Shown in pieces: positions 14,105 through 26,500 of a stretch of 64,000 bases of DNA (its first letter is position 1; every line of letters begins with the position of its first letter). The position numbers were made by a program, and so were the translations under genes. Source of the DNA: Polyodon spathula (lineage: Eukaryota; Chordata; Actinopteri; Acipenseriformes; Polyodontidae); the NCBI RefSeq assembly GCF_017654505.1, contig NC_054571.1, forward strand, positions 2,443,945-2,507,944, in the 5' to 3' direction. The notes beneath the pieces are model-generated. The model made no database searches, had not been told where the DNA came from, and worked only from the letters and a program-made list of their open reading frames with translations.

Positions 14105-14920
14105 ATAAAACATTTCCAGACAAGAGGAGGTAATTCAGCCCATCGGCGCTTGTCTGGTTCCTAGCAGCTGATTGATCTCAACATCAAGCTGGGTCTTCAA
14201 GAATCCCAGTGATTCAGCCTCAGCAACATGACTAGATAACCCATTCCATCCCCTCACCACTCTCTGTGTGAAGAAGAGTCTCCTTCAGCAACATGACTAG
14301 GTAACCCATTCCATCCCCTCCCCACTCTCTGTGTGAAGAAGAGTCTCCTTCAGCAACATGACTAGGTAACCCATTCCATCCCCTCACCACTCTCTGTGTG
14401 AAGAAGAGTCTCCTTCAGCAACATGACTAGGTAACCCATTCCATCCCCTCACCACTCTCTGTGTGAAGAAGAGTCTCCTTCAGCAACATGACTAGGTAAC
14501 CCATTCCATCCCCTCCCCACTCTCTGTGTGAAGAAGAGTCTCCTTCAGCAACATGACTAGGTAACCCATTCCATCCCCTCACCACTCTCTGTGTGAAGAA
14601 GAGTCTCCTTCAGCAACATGACTAGGTAACCCATTCCATCCCCTCACCACTCTCTGTGTGAAGAAGAGTCTCCTTCAGCAACATGACTAGGTAACCCATT
14701 CCATCCCCTCACCACTCTCTGTGTGAAGAAGAGACTCCTTCAGCAACATGACTAGGTAACCCATTCCATCCCCTCACCACTCTCTGTGTGAAGAGTCTCC
14801 TACTGTTGGTCCTAAGTCTATCTCTACTTCATTTCCAACTGTGTCCTCTGATCCTGGTTTCAGTCCTACACTTAAAATACTGGTTAAACTTTGTTAACTA
14901 TTTTTAACATTTTAAAGACT
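14105..14920 (-). mobile_element. CR1/L2-type LINE 3' end with internal 65-bp expansion
   Basis: On the minus strand the sequence reads RLFFTQRVVRGWNGLPSHVA followed by EAESLGFLKTQLDVEINQLL, the typical C-terminus of CR1/L2 reverse transcriptases, then a stop. The segment coding for this motif is tandemly repeated about nine times as a 65-bp unit (14,215-14,795). As 65 is not a multiple of three, the array is not a coding expansion. The same expansion occurs at 41.66-42.32 kb. Confidence 0.75.
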
Positions 14921-15136
14921 TCAGTCAAATCAGAATGTAGATTACATCAGTTCAACATTGTACAGATTGCATTATTTTCTTGTTAAAAATTGTTTGAAAA
15001 CATTGACAGAAGTTGTTTCATAAATTGCCAGAAAACGTTGCCCAAAAGTGGGAATTAGGATTCTGCGGCTTAGTGGTTGAAACTGGAAATCTGAAGTTGG
15101 AGCTCAGCGAAGTGATTCCAGCTGTTGAATACACGG

Positions 15137-15268
15137 GGAGACTCGGGGGGGGGGGGGGGGGGGGGGTGGGGGTGGGGGGGGGGTGGGGGGGGGGGGGGGG
15201 GGGGGGGGGGAGAGTTCCGTGGAACACGGGGGGGGGGGGGGGGGGGGGTTCCGTGGAACACACGGGGG
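15137..15268. repeat. Poly-G tracts
   Basis: Three long G runs separated by short blocks containing GTTCCGTGGAACACGG. Strong G-quadruplex potential; run lengths in such tracts are often unreliable in assemblies. Confidence 0.9.
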
Positions 15269-15799
15269 GAGAGTTCTGTGGAACACACGGGGAGAGTTCG
15301 ATCTTTTGCCTGATTGCTGAAGGGTTGTCACAGTGGTAGAATTGTCTGTTCGACTCATTCTTGATTTCCTATACTCAAACACGCAAAGACAGTCTTGAGC
15401 TTGTCATTTGGTTATAATTTTAAGAGCATTTTTAGCTGATTGTTTTGTTATGTCTTTACAAGTCATGCTATGATATTAATTTGGAACCCTCCGACATCAC
15501 CCTAGGCAGCCTGCCTGCTGCTGACAAACCACAAACCACAGCTTCTCTAAATGTCCCAAAAAACTAGCAGCAGTTAAAACATACAAGTCTATTTGCAACG
15601 GCTTTACTGCATTCAGACAGCATGCCTTCACTTAAAACATGACCCTGAACTGAAGGGCAGAGATTACGGGCGCTTGGCGGACCCAACTCCAGTACAAAAT
15701 GAGAACAATGCTTTTGAGAAGGTCTGGACTCAACTCAATACTCAAGGCTATATCTTGAGATCACACACACCAGAATTTGATTAAACTTTGATGGACAAG

Positions 15800-16153
15800 A
15801 AACGACTAATTCTTTCAACTATCACCAGGCTGTAGAGCTCTGGTATTTGTTATAATGAAACGCCTCATTCTCTCTACTATCACCAGGGCTGTAGAGCTCT
15901 GGTATTTGTTATAATGAAACGCCTCATTCTCTCTACTATCACCAGGGCTGTAGAGCTCTGGTATTTGTTATAATGAAACGCCTCATTCTCTCTACTATCA
16001 CCTGGGCTGTAGAGCTCTGGTATTTGTTATAATGAAACGCCTCATTCTCTCTACTATCACCTGGGCTGTAGAGCTCTGGTATTTGTTATAATGAAACGCC
16101 TCATTCTCTCTCCTATCACCGGGGCTGTAGAGCTCTGGTATTTGTTATAATGA
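15800..16153. repeat. 59-bp minisatellite, six copies
   Basis: The unit contains CGCCTCATTCTCTCTACTAT and GCTGTAGAGCTCTGGTATTT followed by GTTATAATGAAA. Copies are nearly identical apart from a few substitutions. Confidence 0.95.
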
Positions 16154-16159
16154 TGTGTA

Positions 16160-17536
16160 CTTGGAGGTTAGACATGATTAAGAGCTCTACTCAATTAAAT
16201 GAGTCAAGACTCGTTGTTGAACAGAAGGGATGCTTGGAGCAACACCACAGGAGACTTGGGTCCGAGATTTGTTACCAATGAAAGTTTCAATATGAAGATG
16301 ATAAAGCACACGACAGTATAAATCTGAAAAGTCTGTTAAAAGGGTTTAGAGCAGAAATAAACAACATCTCCACAACCCAACACTCTCCATAAAATGTTTG
16401 TGTCTCCGCGTGTAAAAGCATCTACACTCCAGCAGTTCATTATCAAGCCAGCCTGATTTGTCATGTCTTTGTCTAAGAGGTCTGTAAACACACCATACAC
16501 CACTAATGCAGTGTTTACACAGGACCCCAACATACTGAAACACAAAGAGCAGGGAATGTTTACTCTAATTCAGCTCCACATATTTCTGAAATATCTTCCC
16601 TTAATTTGTTCTCCAATTGCAATTTACATTCAGAGGTCATTTTTATTCTTTGTACAAAAACACACATTAGAAACAATAACACATGGATTCAGAGGAGTTC
16701 ACCGCATTGTAGGGGTGCAGTAACATTTCACCCAGGAATGAACACGGGCTACTGTCACTTTCACCCCATTGATCAGGCTGCTAGTTAACTAAACATCTTG
16801 GTATCCCTAACTTTGAATCAGCTAATGCTGTCGTTTCCTGAAATATTCCTTTACTTTTAAAAACAAAATGACAGCGACACATTTCCTGCACCCCCAAAAT
16901 AAGTTTCTGCAAAGACGAGGGACTGCCAAGCCTGGCACCATACAAACTAGAGGTCTAAGCGGTGGTGTAACCAACAAATCACAGATCTCTTAACAGCATT
17001 TCAAGAGCAACATCACCTACTAAGAGGGGTAAACAAGGGACGAGTCTTGATGGGCCGAATGGTCTTTTCCCAGACCTTGCTGTTCTTATTGAAGAAGGCT
17101 GTTACTTCAGAAGAACAAGGGGGTGTTTCTTGTAAGATCAGAGCACATACAAAACACGCCTGCAATGAGCTGAAGCAACACCCTACGAACGGCATTCGTG
17201 CGATTGCCCCGGGCGGCTGCAGCCAGTAGCACTTGAGTTCACAGAGAAAACAAACCACTGAGCTAAAAGGGTCTGGATTCTTAAAACAAATGTGAGGTAC
17301 AGAATGTATTCTGGCCCTGACTGTGGTAAATAAGTCAGCGACAGTCAAACACAGTTTATAATAAAGTTTTTAAATAATTCTGCAGGGACCTTATGTCAAT
17401 AATCAGAGACCAATTCCTTCAGGGCTGAAGAAGTGTCACTGGGAGTAAATGCAAAGTGTTCCAGTCCAGAGAGAACAGTATTTCGCTCAACAGGACGACC
17501 CATTTCCACCAAAGCATGCTCGAGTTTCCAATCTGA
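16160..17536. other. Region beyond the gmip stop codon, no separate gene
   Basis: On the gmip strand this follows the stop codon at 17,537 and may include its 3' untranslated region. A minus-strand AATAAA lies near 16,640. Open frames are short and unconvincing. Confidence 0.4.
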
Positions 17537-20500
17537 TCACATGAAATGGAGCTGCCTGCCCCGGGCTGTGTCGGTCTGTCGAAGCCTCAGTCCAGACAGG
17601 ATCTTCTCCACAGAGTTCCCATCTCCAGCGTAGACTGCGTTACTGTTGGACTGGTTGTTGTTGTGCTTGGCAAGGCCGTCCACCTGCGATTCCCGACAGG
17701 GCTGTTCAGCCTGGCTGTTTCCTGTTGGCTTCCACTGCTCCTTGCTGGCCTCGGAGCACGTGTCCTGGAGAAGCCCGATCCCGGATCCATCCCCACGGGC
17801 CTTGCAGAGAAGCCTGGCAGTTTCCTGTGTGATCTCCAGCCTGGGCCGCTCTGGGGTGGAGCTCCTGCTGCCTGGCCTGGCCCTATGCTCGGGGGACGCC
17901 TGCTCCTCACTCTGCAGCTCCGAGGGGATACGAGGCAGACTGTTCTTCAGGATCACCGGGAGGATTCTAGATGGAACCGGCTGCCGCTGGTACTTGATGG
18001 GCTGACGGCTGAAGTGCCCCCTGGACTGAGTGCTTCCCGCTGGCTCTGAATCTAAATCTGCCCCCTCTGTGGAACCGAGTGCTGGGGTCATAGCTGAGTC
18101 GACAACTGAGAGAGAGAGAGAGAATTATGGGTCACCCCTACATCTCCAATGTAACATACTAACATAGCCCAAAGACTTTCTCTGCCCACAGAATAATCAC
18201 AAGGGTTACAGATCAATGTGTGTCTGTCTCCATTGTGTTAGTTTGCCGTGTCGCTTGTTGTTCGCATCACAGAGTTATATTTTTAAACGTGTTGCAGACT
18301 CTGCTGAAATATTTACCACACAATGATTCATCAATGAAGTGTGGAATCCATTTCTCCAGATTTACTTGTGAGCGTTCGCCAGGAGGAAGAAATCCCTTTT
18401 CTAAACGCTGCAGTGTTTGCAGATCACGCTCCCTCCTGCAATGCTGCTGCTCTGTTCCTGGAATATGCTGCTCATTTCAACCACAGCACCAGTACTGAAG
18501 CAGGAGGGAGCCTGAACCGCACACAGCACTTTAAAAACTAAGAATTTCACTGTGGCTTGATATTCACAATCCCCATCATAAAAAAAAAAAATCCTACAGC
18601 AAGCGTGACGCACTGACAGTCACGAGGTAGGCTCCCATTGTCTCGTAGGCAAGCCAGGTCTTTGAGAGAACGATCAGCGTCAGGCCAACCCTCTGTTTGA
18701 GGTTCTCATGAGGGTCAGACTGGGATGCATTTTGAACACAGTTAGTCAAAGACAATGAGCTCAGACTGGATTACATCAGGTCTGCATCTGGCGAGAATGC
18801 CTTCATAAAGCAAGGGCTAGATGCCAGATTACAGAATTCCAGCCCCTTTTATTGGGTTTGTAGATTTATTTATTTTTTTACCTAGAGTCATTTATTGTTT
18901 TTCTGGATGTGAAATTCACTTTCGGATCTGCAGTGCCCTCCAGTGGCAACATTTATAAAACAAAAAAGTTGGAATGTTTTAACCGGGAATGAAACACGTT
19001 CTTTAAAATAAACAGAGACTAGTTGATTTGATTACGACATCTTCGCAAGCTCTTACGAACGAGTGAACCATGACTGACACAGCCCACAGCTTAAGAGGAT
19101 GTCAGGAAGGTATTCCTTCTTGTGTGGTTGATGATCCATGAGAGGCTGCTGTTGTGTGCTCTGGGAAAAGCAGTGTAACTCAGGCTGCCCACACAGTGAC
19201 CGTGAGCACGAAGGAGGTCAACTCAGAAATATGAAAAGAAATTCAGCAGGTCAAAAGCCAAACCTTTGAGCTCGTCAAAGTGTCTGTCATCGATCGGGTT
19301 TCTTCTTTCTAAACTTGGCACAATTTAGTGTTTAATTGGACAAGGAGACACAGTAGTAAATCAAATCCATTCTGATGAGTGTTTGTCCCAATTTTTACAA
19401 CTTGTTTTAAAAGGTTTCCAATAAAAAACAAACACAATGAACTGACTTTGATATAAGGGCCAAACGACTCCTATAAGGGAACCGCAAGAACTGATCTGTA
19501 CGTCTTTTTCAGCAGGCTGTTACAGCTGCTGGCTTCTGAAACCTTTCTAGAAAGTCTGAAACACACTTTAGAAAACTGCTTTCTGAATATTTCTAATCTA
19601 TATTTAATATTTCTTATCAATATTTCTGATCTACTGATTTGTAAGAGAGTGGGATTTGACAGCGCGGTTTCTGAACCCAACGAGAAGACAGTAAAAAACT
19701 CTGCGGCTGCTACTAGCTTCTGATTCCTTGAGCAGCACAGGGGAGCAGACAGGCAAGAGACAGGCACAGAGAGGCAGTTCATCACAGCTAACTCCTTCCT
19801 TACACTCCTTTCAACTGCCTGTTCCATAACCCACTGAAAACCCTCTCCAAGTCCCTCCTCTCTCCTCCCTATTGGCTGCCAGCCCTCTTCACCCCCTCCT
19901 ACCTGCGCTCTCATTGGTGTCTGGGCTGAGCTGATCGACCGCCTCATTGGAAGACGACTTGTCGGATATATAGCCCTCGCTCGAGTCTCGCTTCATGGGG
20001 ACGCTCTGTTGAAACCAAGAGACACAGAGTGTAAAGGAGGGACGCTTTCCTTAAACTGGGATAGGAACAGGACAGCTGAATCCAATTGGGTACGATAGTA
20101 ATCCAACACGTGACACCTATCCCGGTCTCACAAAAATCAAGGGACATTTTTCTTTAGTGTAAAAATAAATCTGGGGAGCCAGTCAGCATTTTATGACATG
20201 GTTCTCGTTCTCATGGTTTTTAGCCGATACGTTATCAGGCGATGCGTGTTATAAACTGAAATTCTGACTCAAAGAGAGCGATGGCCTGTTGCTGAATGAA
20301 ACAGTTATGCAATTGACTATGAAATAAGCCTCGAGGGTTTCATTCAGCTACAACCTGTTATTTACTAACTGAGCAAAATAACCGGCACACATATTTCAGG
20401 AAATCAGAAACCTGAGTCCATAATGCCTTGTGCAGGATCTTCTGTTTCAGAAACAGCACTGTCAAATTCCAACAGTTACAAATACGAAAAAACGAATTGC

Positions 20501-23500
20501 AACACTTAATGCCATCCCCTTTTTCCAAATCATATCACTGAGAATTCACCCAGAGACATCTCACCCTCATTACAGCTTCAAAGCCAATGAGATCAAAGCC
20601 AATGAGATCAAAGCGAGGCAGGCAGATTTTTAGACTCACACCTTTCTGTATGTTAGAAATATAAATCTTTCAAATATTGGTTCCAAAAACAAAAGCTTCC
20701 CTGGCGACACAATCAACGCTGAATCAAATGCGGTAGCATTATGTTTAATATCTACTAGAAGCCACCTGTAATGGAACTTCACTGAGAGAATAATTACAGA
20801 GTCACAAACAGTAAGAGCAGCGGCAGTGCAGTACCTCCAAGGAGCGCGGGCGCTGCGCCTGCCTGTCCCTCTCCCTCGCCCCCTCTCCCCCTGCCAGCAC
20901 CGGGGAGGAGCGGGGCAGCTCGTCCAGCCCGAACACGCTCTCGCAGTGGGAGATCAGGAACTCCACCAGCAGGGCCTGGTATCCCGAGTCCAGCAGAGCA
21001 ATCATGGAGACATCTCCCGACACCGGGGGGCGCAGCAGGGTTGGCCCGAAGATGATGCCCAGATTACTGGGGGACATTTTGTTCTCCTCGAACTGCTCAG
21101 AGACCCTGGGGAGGGGGAGATGAGAGGAGAGCCGCTGAAGAAACTCCTCTACAACTCTGGACAGAAGTTTTGCATCACCCTCTATACAAAGTTAACTCAT
21201 TTTGCTTCATAAAAGGCTGAATGAAACCTGCTGAATAACGTTGCGTTAACATACTGAATTGCACAGCGCTTTGTAGTTTGCCACGTGCTTAAAGAAAAAC
21301 TGTCAAATTAAAAAAAATGTGACATTTTGAAGTGTGGAATACGTACCACTATTACAGCTTCCAGGAGACTCTCGTGATATCACTTTGCAGTTTCTTTGAT
21401 TGCATGATGTTAAATAAATGTTCATATGTATGTATTTTTTAAATTATGTCTGCAATTCCAGGTGATGGTAAGCGTTTGTCCAGAGCTGCAGGTTCCAGGC
21501 TGCAGGATTCTCATTTCCGCTGCTACCTGGCTGTGTACTTGCTTTGAGCTTGATTAGGATTCTTCAGACAAGCTCAAAGCAGCTCACAGCCAGGTAAAGG
21601 CTTTATGGTAACAGATCAATAGTGGAGCAACAGAACCCAGAACCACTGAAAATGACTGAATACACAACTTAACTACAGCAGCAAGGAGGACGTAAAATAC
21701 TGTTGGAATATATGTGTGAAGAGCTCAGTCTCTGTAGAGATGTGCAATGATGATGCGTCTCAGTGTGAAGAGCTCAGTCCCTGTAGAGATGTGCAATGAT
21801 GTGTCTCAGTGTGAAGAGCTCAGTCCCTGTAGAGATGTGCAATGATGATGTGTCTCAGTGTGAAGAGCTCAGTCCCTGTAGAGATGTGCAATGATGATGT
21901 GTCTCAGTGTGAAGAGCTCAGTCCCTGTAGAGATGTGATGATGTGTCTCAGTGTGAAGAGCTCCTGTAGAGATGTGCAATGATGATGTGTCTCAGTGTGA
22001 AGAGCTCAGTCCCTGTAGAGATGTGCAATGATGATGTGTCTCAGTGTGAAGAGCTCAGTCCCTGTAGAGATGTGCAATGATGTGTCTCAGTGTGAAGAGC
22101 TCAGTCCCTGTAGAGATGTGCAATGATGTGTCTCAGTGTGAAGAGCTCAGTCCCTGTAGAGATGTGCAATGATGTGTCTCAGTGTGAAGAGCTCAGTCCC
22201 TGTAGAGATGTGCAATGATGTGTCTCAGTGTGAAGAGCTCAGTCCCCTAGAGATGTGATGATGTGTCTCAGTGTGAAGAGCTCAGTCCCTGCAGAGATGT
22301 GCAATGATGTGTCTCAGTGTGAAGAGCTCAGTCCCTGCAGAGATGTGTCTCAGTGTGAAGAGCTCAGTCCCTGTAGAGATGTGCAATGATGTGTCTCAGT
22401 GTGAAGAACTCAGTCCCTGTAGAGATGTGTCTCAGTGTGAAGAGCTCAGTCCTTGTAGAGATGTGCAATGATGATGTGTCTCAGTGTGAAGAACTCAGTC
22501 CCTGTAGAGATGTGTCTCAGTGTGAAGAGCTCAGTCCCTGTAGAGATGTGCAATGATGATGTGTCTCAGTGTGAAGAACTCAGTCCCTGTAGAGATGTGT
22601 CTCAGTGTGAAGAGCTCAGTCCCTGTAGAGATGTGCAATGATGATGTGTCTCAGTGTGAAGAGCTCAGTACCTATAGAGATGTGCAATGATGTGTTTCAG
22701 CGTGTTGTAGTTGGATGCCGGCAGTCTGCACAGCAGGTCTCGTGCGCTCAGGTCCAGTATCCCAGCAGCCTCTGGTGAGTCATGCCCATCACTCACACGT
22801 TGGATGTCCTTCCCCAGAGCCATGAACTCGTCATAGAGGTCAAACACCACTACCGGCTCCGGCAGCTAGGGAAAGCAAGCGCAGAACACAATACGTTCAA
22901 CACTGCAACACGCACAGTGCTCTTCATGTCAGCATCCCAAAGAACCATTACGTAACAGCGTGTTGGCCATTCCCTCCTGCTTTCTGCACCCTGCAATTTC
23001 TACAAGCTGGCCAATTACTGATGTAGAAAAGAAACAGCAAAAGGTACTAATCCCTGTGGCTCCCCCAGCTAGAAGTGTCAACCCTTCCAGTAATTGCAGT
23101 GTACTCAATGGACTCCACTCCCCAGAGTGCAGCAGGGTGTACCTCTTTGAGGAAGTGCTTGAGGACGCCAGTGATGTCATGAGGCGAATGTTCCGATAGC
23201 TCCACCTCCTCCCGCTGGCTCTCGAAGGATTGGCACAGCTTCTGTATCCTGGGCTTAGCACCACTAACCCGATACACTCCCTGACAAAGAAACATTGAGG
23301 AAGACATTTATATATATAAAACATACAGCACACCAGTGCCATCTAGTGCACAGCAGGTGTATTGCAAGTGAAACCTTAACACAAACCATCAGTGTCAAAA
23401 ATAAATTAGATGTAAAAAATAAAACTCAATGCAATAAGAAACACTCCAAATTAATTCAATTTGATGCAAAAGTTTCAGGCAGGAAACACTTCACCTGCAG

Positions 23501-26500
23501 AAAATCATTTAACTGACATTAAACTATCAGTAAAAGACACTGGTAAAGGAAGAAAGGGACCAGGCTGCGAGTCCAATCTGCTGACCTGCACACCCAGAGC
23601 TCGGCTCTCAATCTCAGCAGTGCAGCGGCGCACGATGAAGGGCACCTCCTCTGGGAATCTGCGGGGGACGAGAGCAAAGTCCACCCCGAACACCCCCCCC
23701 TGCGCCCCCAGCTTCCGGCTCTCGCACTCCGGCACGCACAGCTCCAGACACTTCCGGTGGAACGCCAGGTTACACTGCCAGACAGCAAGCACAGGACACG
23801 CTTAGGAGAGACGCACACTGCCAGCCCATCAGACAATCCTGCAATGCAAACCTGGGAAGCACAACATGAATTCGTGTGACTCTACACTTTCAGATACACG
23901 CTGTAGATTCCCATTGGGTGCAGCAGGCATCAGGTTCCCCTCCAGTCACATACTGGATTTCAGCGCATGCTGCTGCAGATGAAGTTTGGGGAGCTGTCTG
24001 GATGCAGAGCTCACCTCCTCACACTCAACACCGCTCATGTAGATGTAATTCTCACACTGCCGGCACTTGGACATTTTCCCCTTGGACTTGCGCAGGCAGT
24101 GCGTCTGCGCTGCTCTGGACAGAGACACGTTCTTCAAGCGGCTTCCCAGGGTACCGTAATTATCCCCCGATTCTGAAAAGAACAAGCAGCAACACATTAA
24201 CAAGAACATTAATAATAACAACAGCAATAATAAAGCCCTCTTCACATTGCTTGCTTGGCCAGCGAATATCCTCCGTTCAAACCAAACGCGATGACCTCCT
24301 CGTAAGACCCTAGATCCTCGAATGGCAGACTGATCCCTCCCTACTCTGATACCCACAAAATACTTGCATAAAACATCTCCTCCAGGCGCAAATATTCATG
24401 CCACAGGTCTCAAAATGTGCAATTTTGAAAGAAACACATCTTACAGCATACAGGCGTTTTTATTTCAACGCGAGATCTGGTGCTACACTGGGTTAAAGAG
24501 GACTGTTTGCAAGCCGTGCTTTCTGACTGTCTTGTACTTCCTGGGATATTTCTAATGGAGAGTGAAATTGTCTCCACCCCTTCCCTGGCTTCTTTCCTGT
24601 CAATAACCAATCAGCTGCTTCCCCTATTGACCAACATGCTTTTAGCCAGTAACATGCTTTCGACCTGCAAGTGCAAACAGATGAGCCAAGATTTAGACAT
24701 AGAAACACAGAGCCTTAACCTAAAGCAGTGCCCAGAGACAGAAATACACGTGTGCTAAAACACGTTTCACTCAAAACTGCACATCGGAGAACTACGCAGC
24801 TAACAGAAGCGCAAAATGGCAAAGATTTACTGAATTATTTTGTTAGCTACAATGACTTATCACAATATCAATCATTTTATATAGCACCTTTCATAGTGGA
24901 CCACAATCACAATAGGACAAACACTTCTCTAGAAACAGGTACAGAAATGTGATACATTTCATCTCTAAAAAGATCAGCTATTTATGCTCATGTCTTTAGC
25001 AAGTATCAAAGCTGGACAAGTGATTCTCTAGATAAATTCAAAACCACAGCTCTGAAGAGGGAAGAAATTCATTTTGAAGTCTCTGAAAGAGGTGTGCCAA
25101 GTGGGTGCGTCCATCAGGCCTCCGCTGCAGGCTATGATTGGAGCAGAGCAGAGACTCGCCTCCATCGTACTGTGGCCCCGCCTCCTTCTCTTCCAGGTCC
25201 TCCGAGGACATGGTGCCAGTAGAGGGTGCCTTCCACAGCTTCCTGCCAGGGTGAGCTTAGAAAGAGACAAAGTGAGGACACTGAAACAGACACACACTGG
25301 ACCCCTTGACTGTGGGACTCGTTCCTCATACATAATGATAAAGGCATTGGTCAAAACTGTCGACTTGACTAAGGGGGTTGATTTGATCATTAACTCAGGT
25401 TTCACCCCTAAAAATAAGCAGCAGCTGAATACTGAGAGGGATCCCCACAGTGCTGCAGAACGTTCAAATCAAACCCTTCGTTTCACATTGTTAAAGCCTG
25501 AAATATTAGTTTAAAGTGAAAATATTAGTTCCACCCTCAGTGAAATCTATATAAACAGTAAAACGTGGGATCCATACAGTGTAGCTGATCCCATTTCAAA
25601 TGTGTGTAGGGGGAAGGCGTGCCTCCCTCTTACCTGGGCTGGACAGCGGAGACTCAAAGCTGCCCCCTAAGCTCTCGGCATCACTGCTGCCTGGTCTCAT
25701 CCCCACCGAGCTCCTCCCACAAGTCTCGTCAGGCAGGGGGGGCATGTCCATCACAGTGCCGGGCTGGCTGTTGCAGACCTTCTGATGGCCACTGGAGGAT
25801 GACCTGGAGACAGAGTGTGCTGGAGTGAGTCGCTTCACAGTCACTGCGGGGCTGGCTTAGTCAGTGCCTGCTGGGACACTGCTCAGATCATTGCAACCTC
25901 TGCAGTATCATAATAAAAAGGGCCACCATAGTCTGCAAGGCTTGAGAGCAAATTAGGCACTGCTTGAGACAGAGACAGAGCTACCACCAGCCAGTAAACT
26001 GCAGCCCTGTGACTAGATATTTCTAGTCCTAGAGGTCACAAGGTAATGCAGCTACAATTGAATGGCTTGTAAGAAATGAAGAGGATGGATGAAAGGGCAT
26101 GCATTATGGCCAGAGGTTAACAATGTGGCAGTGAAAAGGTTATTCCTTGTTGTCCAGCATCATTAATGACACGGATTAACAGATGAAGGTTTATAGCTGC
26201 TTGCACAATCCCTACTGAACGGAGAGGAAGTGGCTCACCTCTTTCCCTGCGGGAGGAGCTCCTGGAAGGTGAATCTCTCTGCAGGCAGGTCCCGGAGTCT
26301 CCTCTTCTGGATGAAGGACAGGTAGGTCTCCCCCGGCTCACAGGGTCTGCAGGTCAGCTCCAGGTTCAGGAAGCCCTGGGGAGCTGGCTCAGTCTGCAGC
26401 CTCTGATAGTGGAACATGTTCACGGTCACCTGGGAGAGACGAGAGCCGCAAGTCAGTGTTCTGTCCCTGTGGTGACACAGCGTTTCTTGAAGGCCTCCTC

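Noticed and set aside
15013..15382. Glycine- and proline-rich frames
   Set aside because: Poly-G tract translated on both strands.
17546..18049. Plus-strand frames of 119-167 aa
   Set aside because: Opposite-strand shadows of the last gmip exon.
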